Shown: positions 21,308 through 32,734 of the stretch, piece by piece
Layout of the letters: the number at the start of each line of letters is the position of its first letter
Position numbering within the stretch: position 1 is the stretch's first letter
Assembly: GCA_035578175.1 (NCBI GenBank)
Contig: JAQMRL010000012.1
Span: 23,492,960 to 23,556,959, forward strand
Source of the DNA: Catonia carolina
Lineage: Eukaryota > Arthropoda > Insecta > Hemiptera > Achilidae
Reading direction: 5' to 3'
Length of the DNA stretch: 64,000 nucleotides
Notes under the pieces: model-generated
Told to the model about the DNA's origin: nothing
Databases searched by the model: none
Seen by the model: only the letters and a program-made list of their open reading frames with translations
Program-made: the position numbers and the translations under genes

Positions 21308-22640
21308 TTCTTGATAACGTTTGTACCAGGTGGCCCATATGCCGGTTTCCCTATGAGATGGGATATTTCATTTTGATAAGTTGGTAATAGTATACTGTTG
21401 GCAGCATCACGCACAACATTCATTAGGTGTCTGTAACAGTGGTTAGTGTGAGGTACGTCTCCGTGCAGTTACTATTTTTTTCCTTCGTAACGGTATTTTT
21501 AAAATGTTTACAACTGAACAACGAGTTTAAATGTTTCAGTTGTGATGGAAGCATCATAAAAATACTGCTAAAGTACTGGAAGAATTTAGTGATAAGTATC
21601 CAGGTGTGTCGTTACCGACTCGGCAACATTTACGAAAGTTAAATAAAAAATTTGAAAACACAGGAAGCGTATTAAATGCCCCGAAGTGTGTTCGTCCACG
21701 ATCGATTTGCAATGACGATAACCTACAGAAGGTTGCTGAAGCGTTTGTATCCAGTCTGGTAAATCAACTCGTAAGGCATCTTCTGAAGTAAGTTTATCAC
21801 AAACTAGCGTACACAGGGTGACGAAGAAATCAAATTGAAGCCATTTCGTCCATCTTTACTCCAAGCACTTTATGAGGACGATAGTGACAGGCGGTTGGAA
21901 TTCTGTGAGATAGTCACTCTCCGTGCAGAACCCGATCCAAACTTTTTGCGATCAATTTTATGGTCTGATGCAGCATGTTTCAAACTCAATGGGCGTGTTA
22001 ATCGGCATAACTGCGTGTACTGGTCGGATACAAATCCTTATATTCTAATTCAAAAAAAAACTTAATGTGCCTGGTGTTATGGTATGGGGAGGTATTTCGA
22101 GTAAACTGTAATAATACAGTTACCACTGATAGGTCCTAATGTTTTTTTTATGAAGTAAACGTTAGCTTGGAAAATTACTTACAAATGCTGCAGGAAGTAG
22201 TATTTACGGAACTTGAAAACAATCCTGTTTACAATATCCAATCGCTCATCTGGCAACAAGATGGCGTCCCAGCACATTTCCGTTTTGGAGTTCGTGAGGT
22301 TTTAAATTTCAGAGTTGATGAATGGATTGGTCGTCGTGGTACAATCGAATGGCCTGCGCGCTCACCAGACTTAACACCATGTGATTTTTCACTGTGGGGC
22401 ATTGTAAAGAAACTAGTGTTTTCTTCCAAGCCACAAAACCTGAACGAACTTTCTATAACATAATAAGATATAATTTATTTAGATATATTACAATTTCAAT
22501 TGAAATTGTATTTGACGATCTAAATGACGATAAAATGTTACTGTTGAAAATTTGTGAATCAGTTTTAAGTTGCTGTATAAAGTCTATAGAGAATCATGGT
22601 GAACATTTTGAATGACTGCTATAACATTTCCAAGGTAATA
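21308..22640 (+). mobile_element. rosa-like Tc1/mariner element, degraded
   Basis: Spans a transposase relic plus a ~190 bp leader containing a possible end motif GTACCAGGTGGCCCATATG. A matching right inverted repeat was not found, so boundaries are approximate. Confidence 0.5.
21504..22615 (+). pseudogene. rosa-like (DD40/41D) transposase, frameshifted
   Basis: Starts MFTTEQRV (ATG at 21504), the typical start of this group, but hits a stop after eight codons. The frame continues as KVLEEFSDKYPGVSLPTRQH and FENTGSVLNAP, the helix-turn-helix region (DUF4817-like). The catalytic core follows in shifted frames: WSDAACFKLNGRVNRHNCVYW (first Asp, next acidic residue lost), then IWQQDGVPAHF (second Asp) and IEWPARSPDLTPCDFSLWG (third Asp), 40 residues after the second, one short of the 41 in the 2.5 kb relic. 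The C-terminus is GEHFE-stop, matching that relic's GKHFEHLL. At least three frame changes and one early stop make it non-functional. Confidence 0.85.
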
Positions 22641-23976
22641 TTGTAAAAATAATCCGTCGCGAGACGGAAAGCCACAAATTAAAAAAAAAAAATGAATGAA
22701 CGGGAGATTGCCACCGCTAACGGTCACCAAAAGAAAAAAAACCATTTTCTGTCTGCTAAAACAAGTTTAATAACAATTTGAAGAAAACGCTAAAAGGTAA
22801 CAAAGTTTAACAAGATGAGTTTAAAAACAAAATTTTGAATTTAAATTTTGAAAAAAATCTGAATAGTAATTACTTAAAAGAAAATGCAAGGTATCCCAAA
22901 TAATTTTGATTTCCAAAGCATCTAAAGTAAATTCATGACAAATACTTTTTTACAAACAAAATTTTGTAGCTGGCTAGCGAAAATACCAAATTGTAAAAGG
23001 TAAAATAGTTTATAAAAAAATTTTAAAGAAAATAAAAAAAACAATAAAAGGTTAAATTGACTAGTACCATAAATACATTGTGAATAACTACAAAAATTTA
23101 AATTCCAAACGCCTTACTTTTTTTTAAAAAAGATATTTTAAATTTTAATGTTAATAAAAAAATTCAAGTTGCTGCCATATTCAAGAAAATTCTGGCCTTA
23201 CAATATGAAAACGCCGTAATACGAAGAACTAGTTGGTGGATTGTTCCTCATTGTGCATGATGATCACGGTTAGATTGAATGAAGTAATAAGGTGACACTC
23301 ACCGGTTTTAATGTAACAAAATACCTCGTGACAGGTTTAATTTTGTTGGATGATCATGAATCGCATATTAAAACCAAGCTGGGTGTGGAGGTGAAATTTT
23401 GGTTAGCATAGGCTTGCATTCTTGAAATAGTTTAATGAGGAAAACTTGAAATCATCTAGAATTCATTCGTCAACTGAATCTTGAATAACTCAAACTCGGA
23501 CTAAATCTTGAACCCTGGAAGTACCAAAATAGGTCCCCCAGAAATTAGTTAAAATAATAAATAAAAGATAATTCCAAAAAAAAATTTACATATGAAAAGC
23601 ATAAAAGGTACAATTCATTTAATAACAGTTTTTCCTGGTACGTTGATTAAATTAGGATAGCATCTCCCAAACAAAATTTACAAAAATCGCTGAAGGCAAA
23701 TATACAGATTTAAATACAAAATTAGCAAAAACCCACCAATTAATAAAACAAAAGGTTACATATAGAACAAAATGAAGCAACAACGTACCAAAAATACTGT
23801 TAAACGTTTCAGAAGAAATTATTAAAACACGAATGTATACCTTTAACGGGAAATAAGCAGACAGTAAAAACCTGAAAATGTGAATTTTTGATGAAAACTC
23901 GATTTCGAAAAATTGACATGAAAACATTTTAAGTTAAAATTTTTTGTAATCACGTTTTATTACCTTCTTTCCATAT
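22641..23976. other. AT-rich spacer
   Basis: No coding family or repeat recognised. Near 23880-23925 a GAAAACTCGATTTCGAAAAATTGACATGAAAAC stretch matches the 5' end of family A in reverse, so a small A fragment (minus strand) is present. Confidence 0.5.
23878..23927 (-). repeat. Family A 5'-end fragment
   Basis: Matches the family A block after the 5' hairpin (reverse complement of CATGTCGATTTTTCGAAATC). Confidence 0.75.
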
Positions 23977-24217
23977 ACCAGGTGTCCCACGAAATTTGAA
24001 CCATAAGGAAACAACATTGATTTTCATTAGTTTGTTAACATTTTCTTCTCACAAATAAATTAAGACTTGTTAGTCTATTATCAGGAATCATTAGAAAATC
24101 TTTAGATCTTAAAAAAATATCAATTTTTAATATGTTTTAAGCTGTATTTGAGATTAAAATACATAAATTTTTAAACCATTTTTGTATTTAAGTATTATAA
24201 ATTTTATATAGCAGTAA

Positions 24218-24296
24218 TAATGCGTGTTTGGACCAGTGGATAAGGTAATTGACTAACCGGTAGTAGATAGGGCTTCGAATCCATCTGGGGCAAAAC
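24218..24296 (+). repeat. tRNA-Arg-like segment in family F arm
   Basis: GGACCAGTGGATAAGGTAAT resembles the D-arm of arthropod tRNA-Arg, and GGGCTTCGAATCC resembles a TψC arm (B box). The acceptor stem does not pair. It is repeated in reverse in the other arm and again at about 50825-50903. Confidence 0.6.
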
Positions 24297-24962
24297 ATAT
24301 TTTATTGTTAAAAAAATTATTGTAAATTTAGAAAAAGTTATGTATTTTTAATATTGACAATTATTTTCTCATCTAAAATTATTGCAAAAATCAGCTTTCT
24401 CAGAAAATTAAATTTTACTGAAAAAAAAATAATATGCTAAAAATTACTGAATTTGTTTACAAAAAGATTAATTAGATAACTTAAACAAAATAATTAACTA
24501 ATTAATTAACTTACAAACTTATAAATAAATAAACTAAAGCAAATTACGAGAAACAATACATAACAACTTGTTGCAGAACCGTGATGGTATGAAGGTAATC
24601 ACGTTTTATTTTCGGAGAAAGCCGATTGTTGCAATAATTTTAGATGAGAATACAATAATCAAAATTTAAAAACATACATTTTTTTAATATTTCCAATAAT
24701 TTTTTAACAATAAATTTTTTTTGCCACTGATGGATTGAAACTACCAACCCTATTCTATGACCCTATATCCACTAGTCCAAACACGCGTTATAATTGCTTG
24801 ATAAAATTTACAATTCTTAAATAGAAAACGGTTTACAAATTTATTTATTTTAAGCTCAAATACAGCTTAAAATGTATCAATATAGATATTTTTTAAAAGT
24901 CTAAAAACATTTTCTAACGATTGCTGATAACAACAAGTCTTCATTTATTTGTAGGAAGAAAC

Positions 24963-25891
24963 TAGAGGGTGATTTTTTAGTCCTGTTACCCTATTGTAAG
25001 TGTGTGGTAATTTATTTCTAATAAAAGGAAATTTTGTTTTGTCGCACGAAGTTGGTAGCCCTACTCAATCGGTATACACACGGCAGTGCGAGTGATTAAC
25101 CTTGAGCTGTGTAACATTTTGTGTGGATTCCGATCGTCTTATGAACAGAATGTCTTTTACCATAGAACAACGGGTTTTCATTATTGAACAATATTTTGCT
25201 ACGAAATCGTACACGAGTGTAAAAGATGCATTTAAAATTAAATTTGTTGATGTACCTCCGCCAGAAAAAATGTCAATTTCTAGGCTAGCAAACCGATTTC
25301 AAGAGACAGGTAGTGTTTACGACAGAAAACGTAGCGGTCGACCAACTGTCTTGACAGATGACGTTATAGAGAATGTGAAAACAAGATTACTCAATTCTCC
25401 ACGGAAAAGTTTACGAAAACTTTCCTCGCAAGTTGGTTTATCATATTCGAGTGTTCAGAAAGCTGCTAAAAAATTGCATATGTATCCGTATCGCGTACGA
25501 TTAGTCCAAGAGCTTCAACCTCCAGATTTAAACAAGCGATTGCAATATTGCCGTTGGTTTAGGCCATTCGTAAATGATAACGGAATCGAATCTTTGAACA
25601 CAGTGTTGTTTAGTGATGAAGCTTGGATCCATCTAGACGGTTATGTGAACACTCAAAACAGTGCAACTCTCAAAAAGGTTTCTGCTAATATGGTGAAAAG
25701 AGTCAAAGCGTGTATAACCTCAATGGGTGGACATTTTGAGCATATTCTTTAAAAATCGTTAGTAACTAAGAAATGTGAGTAATAAAATATTAAATTTCTT
25801 TTGTATATAACAACTATACATTTTTATTACAACTAAATTTCCGTTTTATAAATTACATTAAAAGTTGGGTAAGGACTAAAAAATCACCCTA
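24963..25891 (+). mobile_element. Non-autonomous Tc1/mariner element nested in family F
   Basis: The inverted ends AGGGTGATTTTTTAGTCCT and AGGACTAAAAAATCACCCT are near-exact over about 24 bp. The element interrupts the right arm of family F next to TA. It encodes an internally deleted transposase. Confidence 0.9.
25141..25752 (+). pseudogene. Tc1/mariner transposase with internal deletion
   Basis: Open from ATG 25141 (a second ATG at 25150 gives MSFTIEQRVFIIEQYF) to a stop at 25750, about 204 codons. The N-terminal half is well preserved: a DUF4817-type helix-turn-helix (SYTSVKDAFKIKF, SISRLANRFQETGSV), an RSGRPTVLTDD linker and a second HTH (SLRKLSSQVGLSYSSVQKAAKK). The first catalytic Asp is in FSDEAWIHLDGYVN. 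The frame then jumps directly to the C-terminal end (VKACITSMGGHFEHIL), so the second and third catalytic residues (~110 residues) are deleted in frame. It cannot catalyse transposition but keeps the whole DNA-binding domain, so it could in principle bind the ends of related elements; that is inference. No stop or frameshift outside the deletion suggests a young copy. Confidence 0.9.
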
Positions 25892-25955
25892 TATTAAAGA
25901 ACTAAAAAAAACCAATGCTATTTCCCAATGGTTCAAATTTCGTGGGACACCCGGT

Positions 25956-26463
25956 ATGTTCATATAGGGTAAGAGATAGAAAAAGAATCCATGAATTGAA
26001 ACATAGAAAATCTATTATTTATTTACCTTAATGATATAAGCAATAACCTTAAGCTTTGTCCCGTTACAATAACTATTCTACACTGTAGCTTATTTACAGA
26101 ACAAGAAAACTAAGCACAAAGGACAACTACACAAATATCAAAATAATGACAAAGATTGGGAAGTAATGCATCCGCTCTTCGGAATAATAGGGAAAATGTA
26201 AGAGCGGGCTTAGCTCACCTGTTGGCCAACCATTTAGTACCCCTCCTTCAGAAATCCCTTCCCTCCCAAAAGCCCCCTTTCACTTAATGGACAGCGCTAG
26301 TACGGCACACCACATCTTTCACAATATCTATCAAAAACAACAAAGTGTTGCAAATGGATTGCTTACATCGCAATTATAAAAATTTTAATAAATTTGAAAT
26401 AAGAAATATTAATATTGTCTTAAACACTTTGACGACTTCCACTTGCCAATGTAAATAATAAAA
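25956..26463. other. Spacer
   Basis: AT-rich with a C-rich patch near 26215-26290. No gene or repeat recognised. Confidence 0.4.
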
Positions 26464-26723
26464 AAATCTGGTGTGAAACACTCACACAACTTTCTCTTGC
26501 CAGTGCAAATAATTTAAACAATATAACCTAACATTAGTAATAAAACATTAGAAATAAACAAAAAACTAACCTCAAAAAACATAACCTTATTTTAATCATG
26601 AGTGAAAGATGCAAAATGAAAATCGACCTGTTTGGCTTCAAAATACGGAAAATCATTCTTTCACGCTAAACTAGGCTCTGTAGAGAAAAAAGCTCTAAAT
26701 GAAAGTTGTAGATCTTTTAATTT

Positions 26724-26759
<36 letters not shown>

Positions 26760-27423
26760 TATATATACTTTTGTCGTAAAGTGCATACTAAGGCCGAAAT
26801 CTTTAAAAAATCGATTTTTCACACGTTTTCGTGAGAAAAAAACAGAAAATCGCTAATTACCGCTAAACTAAGCGTTTTACAAAAAAATGTTTGAAATAAA
26901 AGTTGTAGAATTTTACATTCTCTACAACTTTTATTATAACGTTTTGCGCTAAAATGCATATTAAAGCCGCAATCTTAAAAAGAAAATGTTTTTACGTGAA
27001 AACAGCCTTACCCAGAATTTCAGCAAACATGGCGCCTACCCTATCTTGTAGAGAATAAAAAGTTTAGTAAATGAGGCGATTTTTAAAAAAATCGTAGGAC
27101 CAGTTTTTGAGAAAATCGCAAAAAAGTGAAAAATTACACGAATAAACTACTGCTTCCGGTTGACCGATTTTGATGAAAATGTTCGTGTCGGGTCCGGTAG
27201 TGGTATGTAACTTAAGTTTCAAGTTTCAAGTTCGTACAATGTTCCGTTCTTGAGATATTTTGTATAGACACACACACACACACACACAGACCAATCGCTA
27301 AAAACATGTTTTTTGGGTTCAGGGGGTCTGAAAACGTATAAATCCGGTGAAAACTCGATTTCGAAAAATCGACATGAAAACAATACTTTCCTTCCTATAT
27401 ATTCATATAGGCAAGAGAAAGTA
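26464..27423 (-). mobile_element. Family A element, full length
   Basis: Both ends present. CA microsatellite at 27268-27291, and an additional (TA)n expansion at 26724-26756 within the second tandem unit. It shares the CGTTATAA/AAACGTT variant with copies at 17449 and 62329. Confidence 0.95.
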
Positions 27424-27901
27424 AAAATAGCATATTGTGATACTTATTGCTACGGTCCGTTTCTGAACGTGGGTAAATTAAATAATTAACAAATTATCAC
27501 TTAAAATTACTAGTAAATTTATTTATTACAAAATATAAATTACAAATGATAATGTTACTTAAATTTAAAAATAAATTACAAATACTACAATTAAATTGAT
27601 AATTATAATAAATAATAATCTAATAAATTAAATACATTAAATAAACTTAAACATTTACAAGATTATTTTTTCAGGTAATAATTAAACTAAATCCCACGTA
27701 TGAGTACATTAAACTATTTACGACGTTTATAGAATACGATGGAACTTTTCACAAACGTTACTGTTACGCGGTATCGAATTGGTTTCAACTGCACACTCAC
27801 TCACTGATGAAAATCAAAGACTAACTGGAACGGGCATTATGACACCTTTATATATTAACTCATTGGAGTTCTAGATTAACAGACATTTTTCTATATAATA
27901 A
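27424..27901. other. AT-rich spacer
   Basis: Nothing recognised between two family A copies. Confidence 0.4.
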
Positions 27902-28680
27902 TAAAAATCTGGTGTGAAACACTCACACAACTTTCTCTTGCCAATGCAAATAATTTACAATATAATTTAACATTAGTAATAAAATATTAGAAATAAACAA
28001 AAACTAACCTCAATAAACATAACCTTATTTTAATCATGAGTGAAACACTCAAAATGAAAATCAACCTCAGTCTGGCTTAAAAATACGGAAAATCACTATT
28101 TCACGCTAAACTAGGCTCTGTAGAGAAAAATACGATAAATAAAAGTTGTAGATCTTTAAATTTCCTATAAATTTGGTTCTATACAGTTTTGTCGTAAAAT
28201 GCATACTAAGGCCAAAATCTTAAAAAATCGATTTTTCACACGTTTTCGTGAGAAAAAAATGAAAATCGCTAATTACTGCTAAACTAAGCGTCAAACAAAA
28301 AAATGTTTAAAACAGAAGTTGTAGGTTTTTAAATTCTCTACAACTTTTATTATATAAGTTTTTGCGCTAAAATTTATATTAAAGCCGTAATCTTAAAAAA
28401 ACAACGTTTTTACGTGAAAACAGCCTCACCGAGAATTTCAGCAAACATGGCGCCTACCCTATCTTGTAGAGAATAAAAAATTGAGTAAAATAGGCGATTT
28501 TAAAAAAAATCGTAGGACCAGTTTTTGATAAAATCGCAAAAAACTGAAAAATTATACGAATAAACTACTACTTCCGGTTGACCGATTTTGATGAAAATGT
28601 TCGTGTCGGGTCCGGTAGTGATATGTAACTTAAGTTTCAAGTTTCAAGTTCGTACGATGTTCCGTTCTTGAGATATTCTG

Positions 28681-28745
<65 letters not shown>

Positions 28746-28914
28746 ACACACACACACACAGACACACAGACACACACACAGACCAATCGCTAAAAACATG
28801 TTTTTTGGGTTCAGGGGGTCTGAAAACGTATAGATCCGGTGAAAACTCGATTTCGAAAAATCGACATGAAAACAATACTTTCCTTCCTATATATTCATAT
28901 AGGCAAGAGAAAGT
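27902..28914 (-). mobile_element. Family A element, full length, young copy
   Basis: Complete with an expanded ~98 bp CA/GT compound microsatellite (28684-28781). It shares many private variants with the inverse-oriented copy at 61376-62324 (a GAGTGTTTCACTCATG block, CCAGACTGAGG, TGACGCTTAG, and TTTATTGAGG where most copies have TTTTTTGAGG). Confidence 0.95.
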
Positions 28915-29145
28915 AAAAATACAAAGTTTTTCTATCGGTTTCTGAAAATCATTACAAGAGGTTAACAAATATAATATTGAATAAAGGGTTACAAAAGAGG
29001 CGATTATCTAAATAGGTAAACCGAACCTCTTCACAAAAATAGGGTTGTACTACACCTAACCATTTATACACACACTAGTGGCAGACGGTTAAGGCAATTG
29101 CCATTGTAAGTAAATACGAACGTTATCAATAACAGGTAAAAATAA

Positions 29146-29852
29146 AAAATCTGGTACGAAACACTCACATGACTTTATCTTGCTAATGCAAATAATAACC
29201 CATATAACCGAACATTAGTAATAAAACATTAGAAATAAACTAACCTCAAAAAACATAACATAATTTTTAATCATGAGTAAGTGATGCAAAATGAAAATCG
29301 ATATCGGTTTGGCTTAATAATACGGAAAATCACTCTCTCACACTAAACTAGGCTCTGTAGTTAAAGAAAAATACTTTAAATAAGAGTTGTAGCCTAGATC
29401 TTTTATTATAAATTTACCATAAATTTTTTTATGTACACTTTTGTCGTAAAATTCATATTAAAGCTAAAATTTAAAAAAATTGTTTTTAACAGATTTTCCA
29501 GAAAAATAAACAGAAAATCACTAATTACCGCTAAACTACGCGTTATGCAAATAAAATGTTTGAAATAAAAGTTGTAGGTTTTTAAATTTTCTACAACTTT
29601 AATTATAATACACTTTTGCCCTAAGGCCGCAATCAAAACAAAAAAAAACATTTTGTTCTACGATAGAACAGCCCCCCAAGTATCAGTAAACATAGCCCCT
29701 ACCTTATGTTGTAGAGCAAAAAAAATGTAGCAAATGAGCCGATTTTTAAAAAAAAATCGTACGAACCTTTTTTGAGAAAATTGCAAAAAAGTGAAAAATG
29801 GTATGAATAAACAGCTACTTCCGGGTGACCGATATTTTTATAACTTTCGTTG
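29146..29852 (-). mobile_element. Family A element, truncated
   Basis: The 3' end (AAAATCTGGTACGAAAC) through the internal units to the TACTTCCGGGTGACCGAT block. The microsatellite and 5' end are absent. Family B sequence follows directly. Confidence 0.85.
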
Positions 29853-29861
29853 TACGCCAAT

Positions 29862-30258
29862 AACAGACAGGTGGGGTGTTAAATTATTTGCACTCGATCT
29901 ACTAGTTCCAGAGCTACAAAAAATAGTTCTGTTTCTTTTGACGAGGTCAGTCAAGTATATGTAATTATATGACTGAACTATTTAAGAACAGAAGAGGTAG
30001 AGGTGTAAAAGACATTAATCAGAGTTATCTCCTCTGAAAGTAATAAATTTCATTATACAGCCAGACCCTTTAGTGAATGAAGTAAAGGTATCACTGCAGG
30101 GTGCAGAGTAGATGCTTCTCGGAGGGCCTGGTATGCTGATAAGGACAGGCTACTTTTGTATTCAGAGAGGAAGGCAATGGTGAACGACCTCACTCCTCGT
30201 TTCACTTAGTAAAACCTCTAGAGGTTCAAACCAGCCTTTCGGCTTTTGACCTAAACAA
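29862..30258 (-). repeat. Family B repeat, near full length
   Basis: Reads in reverse from ACAGACAGGTGGGGTGTTAA through GTTATCTCCTCTGAAAGTAA and GCAGGGTGCAGAGTAGATG to CTTTCGGCTTTTGACCTAAACAACAAC. Confidence 0.85.
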
Positions 30259-30274
30259 CAACTTTCTTTGTATA

Positions 30275-30485
30275 GGGCAAATTTTTCTCGAAAATTCACA
30301 ACCCGTAATCTTAAAAATATCCAATTTATACTATCAAAGCACAGCCAAACCCCACAAATTTTAGGAGATATGCCGCATAATTCATCTTGTAGAGCACCAC
30401 AAAAAATGAAGTAGTTGAGGCAAATTTAAACATAATTGTAGGAGCCATTTTTCAGATAACTGCAAAAACGTACTACTTCTCGACT
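30275..30485 (-). repeat. Family A internal fragment, diverged
   Basis: Keeps CGTAATCTTAAAAA, ATCTTGTAGAGCA, TGTAGGAGCCATTTTTC and CTACTTCTCGACTG blocks in family order. Confidence 0.6.
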
Positions 30486-31485
30486 GTAATAATACGTGTT
30501 GGAGGATTACTCAGCATTAAATGTGTTAAAAGATATACTTAAAGAACGTACAGTTTCAAGTAACACCAGGAAACAATGAGAACGAACAACTGTTTATTTT
30601 ATGAAACCAGACTATCAATATCGTTTAGAAATTGAAGAAGAAAACCACTAAATTAACTAGGTCATATTATATTAAGAGATTATAGATATTGCATATTTTC
30701 ACGATCACAATCCATTCCTTCACTTATAATATAAGAAGATTGATACCTGTGGTTTACTTCATCATACAACAGACAGAGGGTACATGTGAAAACGGATAGG
30801 GAAAAGAACGGTACAATGTTTTTCCTGATGATAAGGGTTTAATCCTTTACTCAGACCTACATACGATTCCCCCATAGTTGTCTATCCCCGTGGGGAAATG
30901 CGCCCTCTTCTATAAATTGAAAGGTTAAAGGTTAATATCTGTGGAAAGAGTAGGGGATGTGTAATGTACACGATGGTTCAAAATACACTTAACAAATTTC
31001 AAACAGGTAGAAAATAAATGAGAGGCCAAAAGTATTCATGTCCTCACTAATAAATTATCAAAAAATAATGTAATATCTATTTATTTTTTCACGATTTGCA
31101 CATTTATGTTTGTTAAACTTGTTTGTATTATGTTGCTCCAGATCGCTATCGCTGAATGTGTTACATGTTTCTAAGAGATAACTTTCGTTTTTGTTTATCG
31201 TTAATATTTTGGTAATTGTATAAAATCAGGGCCCGTCACCGATTGTAACAATTTTTTATAACCTACCCATAATAAGGTTATTAGTTACTATTATACAGTT
31301 TTAAATGAAAGGTTATTGGAACACATGGTTATTTTGCACTGTATATTAAACTTGAATAGTCAGTAAATGGTGAGTAGGTTGTCGATTATCATACGCAGTT
31401 ATAAATACACAAAACAATCGATAAATCTACTTATACTAAGGTTATTGGTTACTTTAAACAGTTTTACAGACTAACCTTGTTTATA
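30486..31485. other. Spacer without recognised feature
   Basis: AT-rich, no coding motif. No repeat match to other parts of the window was found by eye. Confidence 0.45.
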
Positions 31486-31581
31486 AAAATCTGTTGTGAA
31501 ACTTTCACACGACTTTCTCGTACCAATGCAAAAAATGACTCATATACCCTAACCTTAGTAATAAAATATTAGAAATAAATA

Positions 31582-31918
31582 GTGAGAATAGTGAGAATAA
31601 TAGTGAGAAATTATGATATTCGAAGGAAGATGGGTCTGACTGAGAATATTGCCGATTGGATAGAGGCAAAGAGTTTGAAGTGGTATGGGCATGTGAATAG
31701 AATGCCTCCTGAGAGATGGCCAAAGATATTATTGGACTGGGTCCCTGAGTCAAGCCGGAAAAGAGGAAGGCCGAAGCACTCCTGGCAGTATGGCATGGAG
31801 GTGGCGTTGCAGGCGAGAGGGCTGACAGACAGTGACTGCTTGGACAGACAAATGTGGAGGTTATTAGGATGCGAGAGACGGCGACAGCTGTAAAACAAAC
31901 TCGCTAATAAAAAAAAAG
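31582..31918 (+). pseudogene. LINE 3' end: C-terminus of ORF2 with target duplication
   Basis: A 5'-truncated retrotransposon copy. The open frame reads YDIRRKMGLTENIADW, AKSLKWYGHVNRMPPERWP, then the basic SSRKRGRPKHSW tail and ends LLGCERRRQL-stop (stop at 31891-31893). This is the C-terminal region downstream of the RT in many insect LINEs (RTE/CR1-like; clade not certain). An A-rich tail (TAATAAAAAAAAA) follows. A direct 10-bp duplication GAAATAAATA (31572-31581 and 31919-31928) frames the insertion, showing target-primed insertion into the family A copy. No stops within the retained frame, so the insertion is relatively young. Confidence 0.9.
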
Positions 31919-32569
31919 AAATAAATAAAAACCTAACCTCAAAAACATCATCTTATTTTAATCATGAATGAATGAATGATGCCAAATGAAAACTAACCTT
32001 AGTTTGGCGTAATAATGCGGAAAATCACTCTTTCACGCTAAACTATGCTCAGTAGAGAAAAATTCTTTAAATAAAATTATAGATTTTTCATTTCCTATAA
32101 ATTTTATTATATACACTTTTGTCGTTAAATGGATACTAAGGCCGAAATCTTATAAAATCCATTTTTACAGGTTTTCATGAAAAGAAAAGAAAGAAAATTA
32201 CTAATTACCGCTCCGCTAAACTAAGCGTTATACAAAGAAATGATAGAAATAAAAGTTGTAGGTTTTAAATTTCTATAACTTTGATTTTATACACTTTTTT
32301 CATAAAATGCATATTAAGGCCGCAATCTTAAAAAAAACAATTTTTTCAACGATAGCGCAGCCTCCCCAAGAATTTTAGCAGACATCTTGTAGAACATAAA
32401 AAATGTAGTCAATGAGACGATTTTTAAAAAAAATCGTAGAAAAGTGAATATACTACTACTTCCGGTTGATCGATTTTGATAAAAATGTTCATGTCGGGTC
32501 CTCTAGTAGTATCTAACTTAAGTTTAAAGTTTCATTTTTGTATGAAGTTCCGTTCTTAAAATATTTTGT

Positions 32570-32625
<56 letters not shown>

Positions 32626-32734
32626 AGAGGAATCGCTAAAATATGTTCTTTTGGTTCAGGGGGTCTGAAAACGTGTATATCCGGTGAAAACTCGATTTCA
32701 GAAAATCGACATGAAAATAATATTTTCCTTCATA

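Larger units (their letters stand above)
23977..25955. mobile_element. Family F fold-back element with tRNA-like arms, split by a Tc1/mariner element
   Basis: Outer ends ACCAGGTGTCCCACGAAAT and its inverse at 25935-25955, flanked by TA. The arms (23977-24410; 24603-24962 plus 25892-25955) are imperfect inverted repeats of about 425 bp. Each arm carries a tRNA-Arg-like segment: left 24218-24296 with AGTGGATAAGG and GGCTTCGAATCC; right about 24728-24790 in reverse. A ~930 bp Tc1/mariner element lies in the right arm. No F coding sequence. A second copy is at 50578-51244. Confidence 0.8.

Noticed and set aside
24218..24296. Functional tRNA-Arg gene
   Set aside because: It has imperfect stems, and it is repeated inside inverted arms of a mobile element.
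28684..28781. CRISPR-like or telomeric array
   Set aside because: It is a dinucleotide microsatellite; no spacers or telomere units are present anywhere in the window.
28630..28968. Frames encoding poly(Cys-Val) or poly(His-Thr)
   Set aside because: Translations of the GT/CA microsatellite and flanks of family A. The same artefact appears in every A copy.
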